NCBI RefSeq assembly: GCF_001514065.1
Contig: NZ_KQ948425.1
Location: 624,519-688,518 of the forward strand
DNA from: Streptomyces antibioticus
GTDB taxonomy: Bacteria > Actinomycetota > Actinomycetes > Streptomycetales > Streptomycetaceae
Direction of reading: 5' to 3'
DNA: 64,000 bases
Shown here in pieces: positions 43,413-51,131 of the stretch. Under the pieces are notes generated by a model. That model saw only the letters and a program-made list of their open reading frames with translations, was not told the origin of the DNA and ran no database searches. Each line of letters starts with the position of its first letter. Position 1 is the stretch's first letter. The translations under genes were made by a program, and so were the position numbers.

Positions 43413-44471
43413 TCAGCCTCCCAGCCGCTCGCTCATCAGGTTCGGTTTCGAGCCGTAGATCTCGAGGGTCCCGAAGGACAGCAGCGCGGCCCCGGCCCTC
43501 GCCAGGACACTCGGCTTGACGTCGATCGCGTTCGTCCGCTCCGGCCCGTAGGAGAAGCTCGTGCGGGAGCCGTCCACGCGCGCGTACTTCGACTGGAACG
43601 CGCGGTCGCTGCGCAGCGGGAGCCACAGCGCACCGTCCGGGCCGCGCACCATGCCCGCGGTGTAGGTGTCGCCCAGGGGTGGGTGAGTGGTGCGCCAGGC
43701 ATGCCCGTTGAAGGTCATCAGGTAGGTGCGGGACACGCCGTCGGTGTACTGGCTGCCGCCGATCGTGATCCTGCCGGAGGGTTCGAGCAGCATCGTGTGC
43801 ACGTTGCTGTCCGGCGGCAGCGGCACCTTCGCGTCCCGCCAGGCCGTGCCGTCCCAGTGCAGGACGGCCGTCCCGGCGCTGGTGTCCGCCCAGGCCCAGG
43901 CGTCGGTGGCCGAGCGAGCGCTGATCCCCATCAGGTACAGCACGCCGTCCGGGGTGGCCTGGGCCGTCCAGCCGGAACCGTCGTAGTGCAGCACCTTCAG
44001 CCCGGTGTCGTCCTCACCGACCACCCACGCGGCGCCCGGCACCGCGGCGAAGTCCTGATAGGTCCACAGCGTCTGCGGCAACGGCACGGCACTCCACCCG
44101 CTCGCCGACCGGCGCAGGATCTCCCCCGTCCCCTCGCGGTTGTGGAGGATCCACACCTCGTCGCCGACGAACTGCACCTTCCCGAGCCGGCCCGGCTCGG
44201 CGGCGCCGGGGAAGCCGGTGTCCCGGCCCCACGCGGTGCCGTCCCACCGGTAGAGCATGGGCCGCAGTCCGTCGGCGGCCTGCTCGTACCCCGTCGCCCA
44301 CGCCTCCCCCGGCCCGCGGGCGGCGAGATCGGAAACGGTCACCGGCGGTGCGGCCGCGGGCACCGGAAGCACCGACCAGTTCGTCGTGGCGGGCGTCGCG
44401 ACCGCGGCCGGTGACACGACCGCGGCACAGGTGACGACGAGGCAGATGATGATCGCGCGGAGACCGTTCAC
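43413..44471 (-). CDS. secreted propeller-like protein with WDG repeats (copy 1)
   Basis: A 352-residue exported protein, first of a two-gene operon. The start is GTG at 44471 with GGGAGG 5 bases upstream; the signal peptide covers about 25 residues (ending VATPA). Repeats such as YRWDGTAWG, HYDGSGWTA, HWDGTAWRD and TFNGHAWRT predict a beta propeller like that of the downstream paralogue. No catalytic motif is seen; extracellular binding is inferred. Confidence 0.82.
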   Translation of the reverse strand: MNGLRAIIICLVVTCAAVVSPAAVATPATTNWSVLPVPAAAPPVTVSDLAARGPGEAWATGYEQAADGLRPMLYRWDGTAWGRDTGFPGAAEPGRLGKVQFVGDEVWILHNREGTGEILRRSASGWSAVPLPQTLWTYQDFAAVPGAAWVVGEDDTGLKVLHYDGSGWTAQATPDGVLYLMGISARSATDAWAWADTSAGTAVLHWDGTAWRDAKVPLPPDSNVHTMLLEPSGRITIGGSQYTDGVSRTYLMTFNGHAWRTTHPPLGDTYTAGMVRGPDGALWLPLRSDRAFQSKYARVDGSRTSFSYGPERTNAIDVKPSVLARAGAALLSFGTLEIYGSKPNLMSERLGG

Positions 44472-44589
44472 GAGACCTCCCAGGCTGCGAAGCCCGCACA
44501 CGGTATGGGCGTTCACCCACCCGTGAACAGACGGCATTCGGCCATCACGGGCCCCTGCGAACGCCCGACGCGTCGTGGAACCTCCGCGG

Positions 44590-45567
44590 CTACGCCGGCC
44601 CCAGGGCTCCCAGCAACAGGGGCAGGGAACGGTGCAGTTCGCGCTCCCAGTACGGCCAGTCGTGGGTGCCGGGACCGTAGAAGTCGGTGGTGAGCCGCAC
44701 TCCGGCCGCCTTCAGCCGGCCGGCGACCGCGTGGTTCATCTCGTTCAGCGTCGCCTCGAGGTCGTCGTAGGCGCCGGGCGGGTCGAAGGGGCCCGCGGTG
44801 CCGTCGCCGCTCGACAGGAAGACGGGGGTCGAGCGCAGCCGCTTCGCGAGGTAGTACGGGTCGTGCTCCTCCCAGATGGCGCGCTGGGCCACCGGGTCGC
44901 CCCACATCGCGAGCGGGTCCTGACCGTAGTCCCGCAACAGACCCATCAGGCCGTCCGGGAAGTCGCCGTACAGCGGATGCACGACGCCGCTGTAGCTCGC
45001 GGCCGCCCTGAACATGCCGGGGCGGTGAGCGGCGTACAGCAGGGTGCCGAGGCCGCCCATGGAGAGGCCGGCGACGACCCGGCGGTGGCCGGCGCCGTAG
45101 CCGTGCTCCAGCAACGGGAGCAGCTCACGCAGATGGAAGCTCTCCCAGGCCGGCGAGCCGCCCTTGCCGTGGTTCCACCAGTCGCTGTACCAGCCGTACT
45201 CCCCGCCCTCGGGCATGACGACCAGGGTGTCGCGCAGCTGGGGCAGCGTCGCGACGTCGGTCTGGCGGGTCCAGCTGTCGTACGTGTCGCAGCAGCCGTG
45301 CAGCAGCAACAGCACGGGCCAGCGCCGGTGCCCCCGCCGCTCGTCCCAGCCGTCCGGGGTGAGCAGGCGCACCTTGGCGGTCCGGCCCAGCGCGGGCGAC
45401 GAGACGGTCAGGTCGACCAGACGGTTCCCCACCTTCTCCTCCGCCACCACCTTGGCGCCCCCGCCTCCCTCACCCCCGGCCACCGCGGTCGCGGTCCCCG
45501 GCAGCACCGCCATGACCAAGGCGACCAGGACTGTCCAGATCAACAGACGGACACGACCAGGGTGCAC
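44590..45567 (-). CDS. secreted antigen-85-like esterase, second copy
   Basis: A 325-residue exported esterase D/Ag85-family protein. The GTG start at 45567 has GGAGG 7 bases upstream and gives a good signal peptide (about 1-30). The fold shows LLHGCCDTYDSWTRQTD, nucleophile Ser in GLSMGGLG, and the late His in GTHDWPYW. Two adjacent cysteines follow the oxyanion His. It is not in the lipid operon but resembles the Ag85-like enzyme at 23048; both match the family's W-x-R-x-TD segment. It is divergent from a small kinase gene. Confidence 0.88.
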   Translation of the reverse strand: MHPGRVRLLIWTVLVALVMAVLPGTATAVAGGEGGGGAKVVAEEKVGNRLVDLTVSSPALGRTAKVRLLTPDGWDERRGHRRWPVLLLLHGCCDTYDSWTRQTDVATLPQLRDTLVVMPEGGEYGWYSDWWNHGKGGSPAWESFHLRELLPLLEHGYGAGHRRVVAGLSMGGLGTLLYAAHRPGMFRAAASYSGVVHPLYGDFPDGLMGLLRDYGQDPLAMWGDPVAQRAIWEEHDPYYLAKRLRSTPVFLSSGDGTAGPFDPPGAYDDLEATLNEMNHAVAGRLKAAGVRLTTDFYGPGTHDWPYWERELHRSLPLLLGALGPA

Positions 45568-45717
45568 GGCGAGCCTCCACTTCGAGCGAACCGCTCGGTC
45601 AGGGATCGGTACCACCGGGGAGCGTACGGATCGGTGGGGTATGGGTCACTACGCCATACTGATGAAGTCAGGCGGAAGGCAGCGTTCCAGCGGCAGTCGC
45701 GAGCAAGGAGTGCACAT

Positions 45718-46236
45718 TTGAAGCGGATCCTGGTGGTGGGGGTCACCGGCGCGGGCAAGTCGACGCTCGCGCGCGCCCTCAGCGGTCGACTGGGGCTGCG
45801 CTACCACGACATGGACGCGCTGTACTTCAACGGACCCGGGTGGGCGGTCAACGGCAACCTCGCCGAGGACGTGTCACGGCTCACCGCCGAAGGCGGGTGG
45901 GTCCTCGACTCCCTCGGTTATCCGGAGGTGCGTGACCTGCTGTGGGACCGGGCCGACAGTGTGGTCTGGCTGGACTATCCCAAGCGGGTCGTCATGCCGC
46001 GCGTGCTCCGCCGTTCCCTCCGGCGCACCGTCACCCGCGAGTCCCTCTTCGGCGGCAACAGGGAGACCTGGAGGGGCTGGCTGAGCCGGGAGCATCCGGC
46101 CTGGTGGGCCTGGTCCCAACACGGGCCCCGCCGCCGCGAGATCGAACGCCGGGTCCACGATCCCCGTTTCGCCCCGCTGAACACCCTCCGCTTCACCCGT
46201 CCTGAGGACACCGCCGCCTGGCTGGCATCCGTCTGA
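45718..46236 (+). CDS. P-loop small-molecule kinase-like protein (FlaR/adenylate-kinase-like)
   Basis: A 172-residue cytoplasmic P-loop protein. Walker A is GVTGAGKST near the N-terminus, followed by YHDMDALYFNGPGW and a lid-like arginine-rich region (RVLRRSLRRTVTRE, GGNRETW). It belongs with the topology-modulation/adenylate-kinase-related proteins of unknown substrate. The start is TTG at 45718, supported by AAGGAG 7 bases upstream; no ATG is available in frame. Confidence 0.85.
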   Translation: MKRILVVGVTGAGKSTLARALSGRLGLRYHDMDALYFNGPGWAVNGNLAEDVSRLTAEGGWVLDSLGYPEVRDLLWDRADSVVWLDYPKRVVMPRVLRRSLRRTVTRESLFGGNRETWRGWLSREHPAWWAWSQHGPRRREIERRVHDPRFAPLNTLRFTRPEDTAAWLASV

Positions 46237-46264
46237 CCGACGCCGGGCGACCTGGGACCGCGGT

Positions 46265-46831
46265 TCATGCAGGGCTCGCGGTCGGCGCGAGGCCCGCGAA
46301 CACGATGTCGAGCATGCGGGCTCGCACCTCGTCGTCCAGTGGCACATGGGCGGCGGCGCGGGACGTGCCGACCAACAGGGCGTAGACCTCGGGTAGTTCG
46401 ACGTCGTCGCGTACCGCGCCGGCCTGCTGGGCGCGGTCGAGGAGTTCGCCCACCGCACGGCGCAGGGCCTGCGAGGCGTCGGCGGCCCGACTGTCGGCGG
46501 CGCCGCCCGCCTCCGACAAGGCCTCCCCGAGGGCGATCTTCTTCGCCGCGTCGGCGACGAGATGGCGGAAGAAGCCGAAGAACGCCTCGGCCGGCTCGTG
46601 GGCATCGAGCCGCGCCTCCGCCTCCGCCGTGAGCCGGTCGAAGTGCCGGACGAGCACAGCCTCCAACAGGGCGGCCTTGGTGGGGAAGTTCCGGAAGACG
46701 GTCGCGATGCCGACACCGGCGAGACGTGCCACCTCCTCAGTGGACGCCGACTTTCCACCGTGCCCGAAAACGTCCTCGGCGACATCGAGGACACGCTCGC
46801 GGTTGGCCTGCGCGTCAGCTCGCCGTGCCAT
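46265..46831 (-). CDS. TetR-family repressor
   Basis: A 188-residue regulator. The N-terminal helix-turn-helix is typical (RERVLDVAEDVFG, EEVARLAGVGIATVFRNFPTKAALLEAV); the C-terminal ligand domain resembles the SbtR group. It is divergent from a SnoaL-like gene, and the 104-base gap holds a 40-base palindrome that is very likely its operator, so it probably represses both itself and the SnoaL-like gene. Confidence 0.92.
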   Translation of the reverse strand: MARRADAQANRERVLDVAEDVFGHGGKSASTEEVARLAGVGIATVFRNFPTKAALLEAVLVRHFDRLTAEAEARLDAHEPAEAFFGFFRHLVADAAKKIALGEALSEAGGAADSRAADASQALRRAVGELLDRAQQAGAVRDDVELPEVYALLVGTSRAAAHVPLDDEVRARMLDIVFAGLAPTASPA

Positions 46832-46856
46832 CCAACACCGCTTTCTCGTAGGTCCG

Positions 46857-46886
46857 TTGACTACCGGAGTGGCGACTCCGTATATT
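46857..46886 (+). promoter_or_regulatory. promoter of the SnoaL-like gene
   Basis: TTGACT (46857-46862) and TATATT (46881-46886), 18 bases apart, face the SnoaL-like gene. The -10 is the exact centre of the palindromic operator, so a bound repressor would block it. Confidence 0.6.
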
Positions 46887-46903
46887 CGGAGTCACCACTC
46901 CGG
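46864..46903. promoter_or_regulatory. 40-bp palindromic TetR operator
   Basis: Arms 46864-46880 and 46887-46903 are complementary at 16 of 17 positions around the 6-base centre TATATT. The outer half-site CCGGAGT and inner GACTCCG themselves form nested repeats, suggesting two TetR dimers. Confidence 0.85.
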
Positions 46904-46935
46904 ATAATAGGCGACCGCACGCCTGAGGAGAGTCC

Positions 46936-47415
46936 ATGACAGAGGTCCCCCAGCCCGAGCACCGCAGCCCGCGTGACGTCTTCCTCGCCCTGGTGAACGG
47001 TGTCGCGGAGGGCCGCTGGGAGGAACTCCCCGAGCTCTACGCCGAACACACCGACGTCGTCCACCCCTTCCACCCCCTGCGCGCCCCGGCCCTGCGCAGC
47101 CGCGAGGAACTGCGCGCGCACTTCGCCCCCACGGGCACCGGCCCGACCCTGATCCGCCGGCCGGCGAACATCACCGTGCACGAGACCGCCGATCCCGAGG
47201 TCATCGTCGCGGAGTTCGCGTACCAGGGCACCGTCGCCGAGACCGGCGAGGAGTTCGCCCTCCCCGGCATCTTCGTCCTGCGGGTGCGCGACGGGCGGAT
47301 CGTGAGTTCCCGCGACTACTTCGACCACCTCACCGCGGCCAGGATCCGAGGCGGTCTGGACACACTTCTCACCGCTCTCCGACAACAGGCCTGCCCCTCC
47401 ACCGAGTTGTCATAG
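46936..47415 (+). CDS. SnoaL-like NTF2-fold protein, TetR-controlled
   Basis: A 159-residue cytoplasmic NTF2-fold protein (FLALVNGVAEGRWEELPELYAEHTDVVHPF at the start; late strands FVLRVRDGRIVSSRDYFDH). The family includes ketosteroid isomerase-like and polyketide cyclase-like enzymes; no specific reaction is claimed. GAGGAGA precedes the ATG. It is the probable target of the divergent TetR repressor. Its last 6 bases overlap the stop of the convergent epimerase gene. Confidence 0.86.
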   Translation: MTEVPQPEHRSPRDVFLALVNGVAEGRWEELPELYAEHTDVVHPFHPLRAPALRSREELRAHFAPTGTGPTLIRRPANITVHETADPEVIVAEFAYQGTVAETGEEFALPGIFVLRVRDGRIVSSRDYFDHLTAARIRGGLDTLLTALRQQACPSTELS

Positions 47416-48429
47416 GCGCAGGTGATCCGCGAGTGCCTCGGGGTGGTCAGCCGCGTAGTTGCGTACGACCGCTTCGAAGCTCGTATCGGGCCTCAGGCCC
47501 AGGTGCGCTGCACGGGTGTTGTCGAAGTCCGCGGGCCAGGAGGCCACGACGGACTCCACGGACGGATCGGGGGTGAACGTCACGAGGTCGGCGGTCTCCG
47601 GGCCGGCCAGCCGTCGCAGTGTGTCGAGCATGTCGGCGACCGAGACGGTGAGGGCGGGCACGTTGACCGGGGCCGGTCCCTGGATCCGGCCCGGGCCGTC
47701 GCCGTGCTCGGCTTCGGCGATGCGCAGCAGGGCCTGGACCGTGGTCCGCGGGGAGGCCATGGCCAGGGTCAGCCGAGGGGCGACCGGACAGACGGCCGGT
47801 CGTCCGGCGAGGGGCTCGCGGATGATCGCGGAGACGAAACTGGACGCGGCCGCGTTGGGCCGTCCCGGTCGTACCGCCACGGTCATCAGCCGGGCCACGC
47901 GTCCGTCGACGTAGCCGCGGCGGCTCATGTCCGCGATGAGGTGCTCGCACATCAACTTCTGCGTGCCGTAGCTCGATCGCGGTGCGGGCAGGGTCGTCTC
48001 GCTGACCGGCTGGGCGAGATCCCCCTTCGTCGGCCGGCCGTAGACGGCGATGCTGCTCGTGAACACCAGCCGTACCGTCGGCCCGCCGTTCGCCGCCTGC
48101 GTCCGCGCCGCGTCGAGCAGGGCCCGGGTCGCGTCCACGTTGACGCGCATGCCGAGGTCGAAGTCGGCCTCGCACTCGGCGGACACCGCCGCGGCAAGAT
48201 GGAACACCACGTCCACCGGTTCGGCGAACACCTCGGCGAGGCCGTCGACCAGGTCGCCGGTCACCGCCTGGGCGAGCGGGTCAGCGGTCGGTCCGTCGTC
48301 GGGCGGAGCCACGCGGTCGACCAGCACGAGCCGGGTGATCGGTACACCGGTGAACGTCCGGGCGCGCAGGAGTTCCCTGACCAACAGGCGTCCCACGAAC
48401 CCGGACGCGCCCGTCACGACGATCCTCAC
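47410..48429 (-). CDS. NAD-dependent epimerase/dehydratase, D-erythronate dehydrogenase-like
   Basis: A 339-residue extended short-chain dehydrogenase. The NAD motif GASGFVG is at the N-terminus, the catalytic tyrosine and lysine are in SSYGTQK, and the serine in FTSSIAVYG. The overall pattern (VFHLAAAVS, RLMTVAVRPG, SSFVSAIIREPL) is close to DenD-type dehydrogenases that oxidise four-carbon sugar acids, but a sugar-nucleotide substrate cannot be excluded. No sugar-acid catabolic partners adjoin it. Confidence 0.87.
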   Translation of the reverse strand: MRIVVTGASGFVGRLLVRELLRARTFTGVPITRLVLVDRVAPPDDGPTADPLAQAVTGDLVDGLAEVFAEPVDVVFHLAAAVSAECEADFDLGMRVNVDATRALLDAARTQAANGGPTVRLVFTSSIAVYGRPTKGDLAQPVSETTLPAPRSSYGTQKLMCEHLIADMSRRGYVDGRVARLMTVAVRPGRPNAAASSFVSAIIREPLAGRPAVCPVAPRLTLAMASPRTTVQALLRIAEAEHGDGPGRIQGPAPVNVPALTVSVADMLDTLRRLAGPETADLVTFTPDPSVESVVASWPADFDNTRAAHLGLRPDTSFEAVVRNYAADHPEALADHLRL

Positions 48430-48632
48430 TCGCCTCTCCCCTCACACCGGACGGTCGGCAGCTCAACAACGATGACGCACCCCGTCACCCTCCGACCAGT
48501 GCGTACGTCAGAGCGATTCGTGCGGCGCGAACGGGTGGACTCGTCCGGGGGGCGGCCGCACGGAGAGCGCGCGCCCACGGCACGGATGGTGACGTGACTG
48601 CCTCGCCCCAGACCTGGAAGAGGCACCGAGAC

Positions 48633-49829
48633 GTGAAACGACGTATCCCCGCCCGCCGTGTCCTCGCCGCGACGCTGCTCGTGGCGTCCCTGCTGACCCC
48701 GCTGGCGGCGGCCCCCGCCACCGCCGCCGCGGCGCCCCGCAGCAGCGCGGGTGCCGACTGTCCCCCGCACGCACTCGACCCGAAGCTGGTCGCCCGGCTG
48801 GACGCGGCCATCGAGAAGGTCCGCCGGGAGGCCGGCATCCCCGGTGTCGTCGCGGGGCTGTGGATGCCGGGCCAGGGCAGCTACGTCCGCGCCACCGGCG
48901 TCGCCGACAAGGTCACCGGCCGGCCGATGACCTCGGACGTGTTCGTGCGGATCGGCAGCGAGACCAAGACCTTCACGGTCACCGCGCTGCTCGAACTCGT
49001 CGACGACGGTTTGATCGGGCTCGACGACCCGATCTCGCGTTACGTCCACGGCGTGCCCAAGGGGCATCGGATCACGCTGCGCCAGCTCGCCGGGATGCGC
49101 AGCGGCCTCTATCCCTACACCGCCGACGCGGACTTCCAGCACGATCTGCTGAGCGACCCGAAGCGGTTCTTCACCCCGCGCGAGGTCCTGGCGTACGGGT
49201 TCAAGCACAAGAACACCTTCGCGCCGGGTGAGAAGTTCGAGTACTCCAACACCAACCTCGTGCTCCTCGGTCTGGTGGTGGAGAAGGTGAGCGGGCGGCC
49301 CCTGACGGACTTCCTGGAGGAACGGGTGCTGCGGCCCTCCCGGCTGTCCAGCACGCTGCTGCCGCGAGGCTTCGAGTTCCCGCAGCCGCACCCGCGCGGG
49401 TACACCAACCAGACGCTGACCGGTGAGGTCGCCGACAGCACGGACTGGAACCCGAGCTGGGCCTGGGCGGCCGGGGCGATGATCTCCGACCTGCACGACC
49501 TGCGGCGCTGGGCGAAGATCGTCGCCACGGGCACGCTGCTGCGGCCCGAGACGCAGGCGCAGCGGCTGAAGATGCTCCCCACCGGCTTTTCCGGCACCAA
49601 CTACGGCCTGGGCATCTTCGAGAGCGGCGGCTGGATCGGGCACAACGGGTCCATCCCCGGATACGAGACGGTCACCGTCTATCTGCCGTCGAAGAAGGCC
49701 ACCCTGGTCCTGATGATCAACACCGACATCTTCTCCCAGGGCCAGGAGCCGTCCACCCTGCTCGCCCGGGCGATCACCGAGATCGTGACCCCGGACCACG
49801 TGTACGCCCGCCCGATCCCGCCCAAGTAG
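48633..49829 (+). CDS. secreted serine hydrolase (beta-lactamase/D-Ala-D-Ala carboxypeptidase fold), active copy
   Basis: A 398-residue exported penicillin-recognising-fold hydrolase. The signal peptide ends near ATAAA (about residue 35). The catalytic SxxK is Ser109-Lys112 in GSETK, the second motif is YSN, and the third is HNG in GWIGHNG. GTG at 48633 is preferred (GGAAGAGG upstream); GTG at 48594 would add 13 residues. First of three tandem genes of the family. Confidence 0.9.
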   Translation: MKRRIPARRVLAATLLVASLLTPLAAAPATAAAAPRSSAGADCPPHALDPKLVARLDAAIEKVRREAGIPGVVAGLWMPGQGSYVRATGVADKVTGRPMTSDVFVRIGSETKTFTVTALLELVDDGLIGLDDPISRYVHGVPKGHRITLRQLAGMRSGLYPYTADADFQHDLLSDPKRFFTPREVLAYGFKHKNTFAPGEKFEYSNTNLVLLGLVVEKVSGRPLTDFLEERVLRPSRLSSTLLPRGFEFPQPHPRGYTNQTLTGEVADSTDWNPSWAWAAGAMISDLHDLRRWAKIVATGTLLRPETQAQRLKMLPTGFSGTNYGLGIFESGGWIGHNGSIPGYETVTVYLPSKKATLVLMINTDIFSQGQEPSTLLARAITEIVTPDHVYARPIPPK

Positions 49830-49846
49830 AGGGAAGCGCCTCCGCC

Positions 49847-51070
49847 ATGAGTCCCACCCCCAACGCTCGGCGGTCACGCCGCGCCGCCACGGCCGTCGGC
49901 GCCCTGCTCGCCCTGCTCGCCCTCGGCACCCCGGCCACGGCGGGCGGCAGCGGTCACCCCCGGCCGTGCGTCGGCTCCCAGCCCCCGGCGCACGGCCCGG
50001 CGCTCGACATCGTGCGGATCGCCGAGCGGGCCAGGGCCGAGATGGACCTCAAGTCGGTGATCGTACGGGTCACCGCCGACGGCCACGACGTCCTCACCAC
50101 CGCGCTCGGCAGGTCGATGACGGGCGTTCCCGCCGATCCCGCCCTGCACTTCCGCAACGGCAACATCGCCATCAGCTACCTGGGCACGGCCCTGCTGCGG
50201 CTGGTGGACCAGGGCCGGGTCGGTCTCGACGACCCCGTCGCGCGCTGGCTCCCCGATCTGCCGCACGGCGAGAAGATCACGCTGCGCATGCTGGCCGCGT
50301 CCACCACCGGTCTCGTCGACTACGTCCGCCTGCCCGCCTTCCAGAAGGCCGTCGTCGCCGACCCGTTCCGGCAGTGGACGGCCAAGGAACTGGTGGCCCT
50401 GTCCACGAGCGAACCACGGTGGTACCGGCCGGGCACCAACTGGAGTTACTCGCACGCCAACTTCGTCCTCCTCGGCGCCGCCCTCGAGAAGATCACCGGC
50501 ACCCGGCTGGACGCCCTGCTCCAGCGGGAGGTCATGGGCCCGCTGAACCTGCGCGAGACCCGCAACAGCTTCACCCCCGACATCCCGACACCGGTCCTGC
50601 ACGCGTTCACCGACGACCGGGGAACGTACGAGGAGTCCACGTTCTGGAACCCTTCCTGGACCACCGCGCCCGGCGCGGTCCAGACCACCGACATCTGTGA
50701 CCTGGCCCGCTCGGCAGCCGCCATCGGCTCGGGCGAGCTGCTCTCCCCCGCCTCGTACCGTCAGCTGCTGGACCCGGGGACGGTCGGTCTGGGGCACGCC
50801 ACCAAGAAGTGCCCGGCCACAGTGTGCATCGCCAACACGGCGGCCACCCACTACGGCATGGGCGTGCTGGTCCTGGGCGACTGGATCTCCCAACACCCGC
50901 TGTTCTTCGGCTACTCCGCCACCATGAACTACCTGCCCGCCGAGCGTCTGGCCATCGCCGTCTCCACCACTCAGGGCCGCACGGCGGCGGACGGCCACAG
51001 TGCTCATACGATCGCCCAGCGCATCGCCGCCGCTCTGGCCCCGGACCACCCGATCCCCGACTTCGGCTGA
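49847..51070 (+). CDS. secreted serine-hydrolase-fold protein lacking the SxxK motif
   Basis: A 407-residue exported paralogue of the preceding gene, 17 bases downstream. The signal peptide ends at TAGG (about residue 33). The fold is conserved along the whole length (TALLRLVDQGRVGLDDPVARWLPDL; FVLLGAALEKITG), but the SxxK position reads Asn106-Ile-Ala-Ile109, the YxN motif is YSH, and the HxG motif is replaced by FFGYS. All three catalytic motifs are therefore lost. It is probably a binding or regulatory pseudoenzyme maintained with its active partner. Confidence 0.88.
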   Translation: MSPTPNARRSRRAATAVGALLALLALGTPATAGGSGHPRPCVGSQPPAHGPALDIVRIAERARAEMDLKSVIVRVTADGHDVLTTALGRSMTGVPADPALHFRNGNIAISYLGTALLRLVDQGRVGLDDPVARWLPDLPHGEKITLRMLAASTTGLVDYVRLPAFQKAVVADPFRQWTAKELVALSTSEPRWYRPGTNWSYSHANFVLLGAALEKITGTRLDALLQREVMGPLNLRETRNSFTPDIPTPVLHAFTDDRGTYEESTFWNPSWTTAPGAVQTTDICDLARSAAAIGSGELLSPASYRQLLDPGTVGLGHATKKCPATVCIANTAATHYGMGVLVLGDWISQHPLFFGYSATMNYLPAERLAIAVSTTQGRTAADGHSAHTIAQRIAAALAPDHPIPDFG

Positions 51071-51131
51071 GGCACCCCCGGCCGTTCCGGCAGCGCGCGA
51101 CAGACGGCGGCGGGAGTCTTTCAATGGAGGG

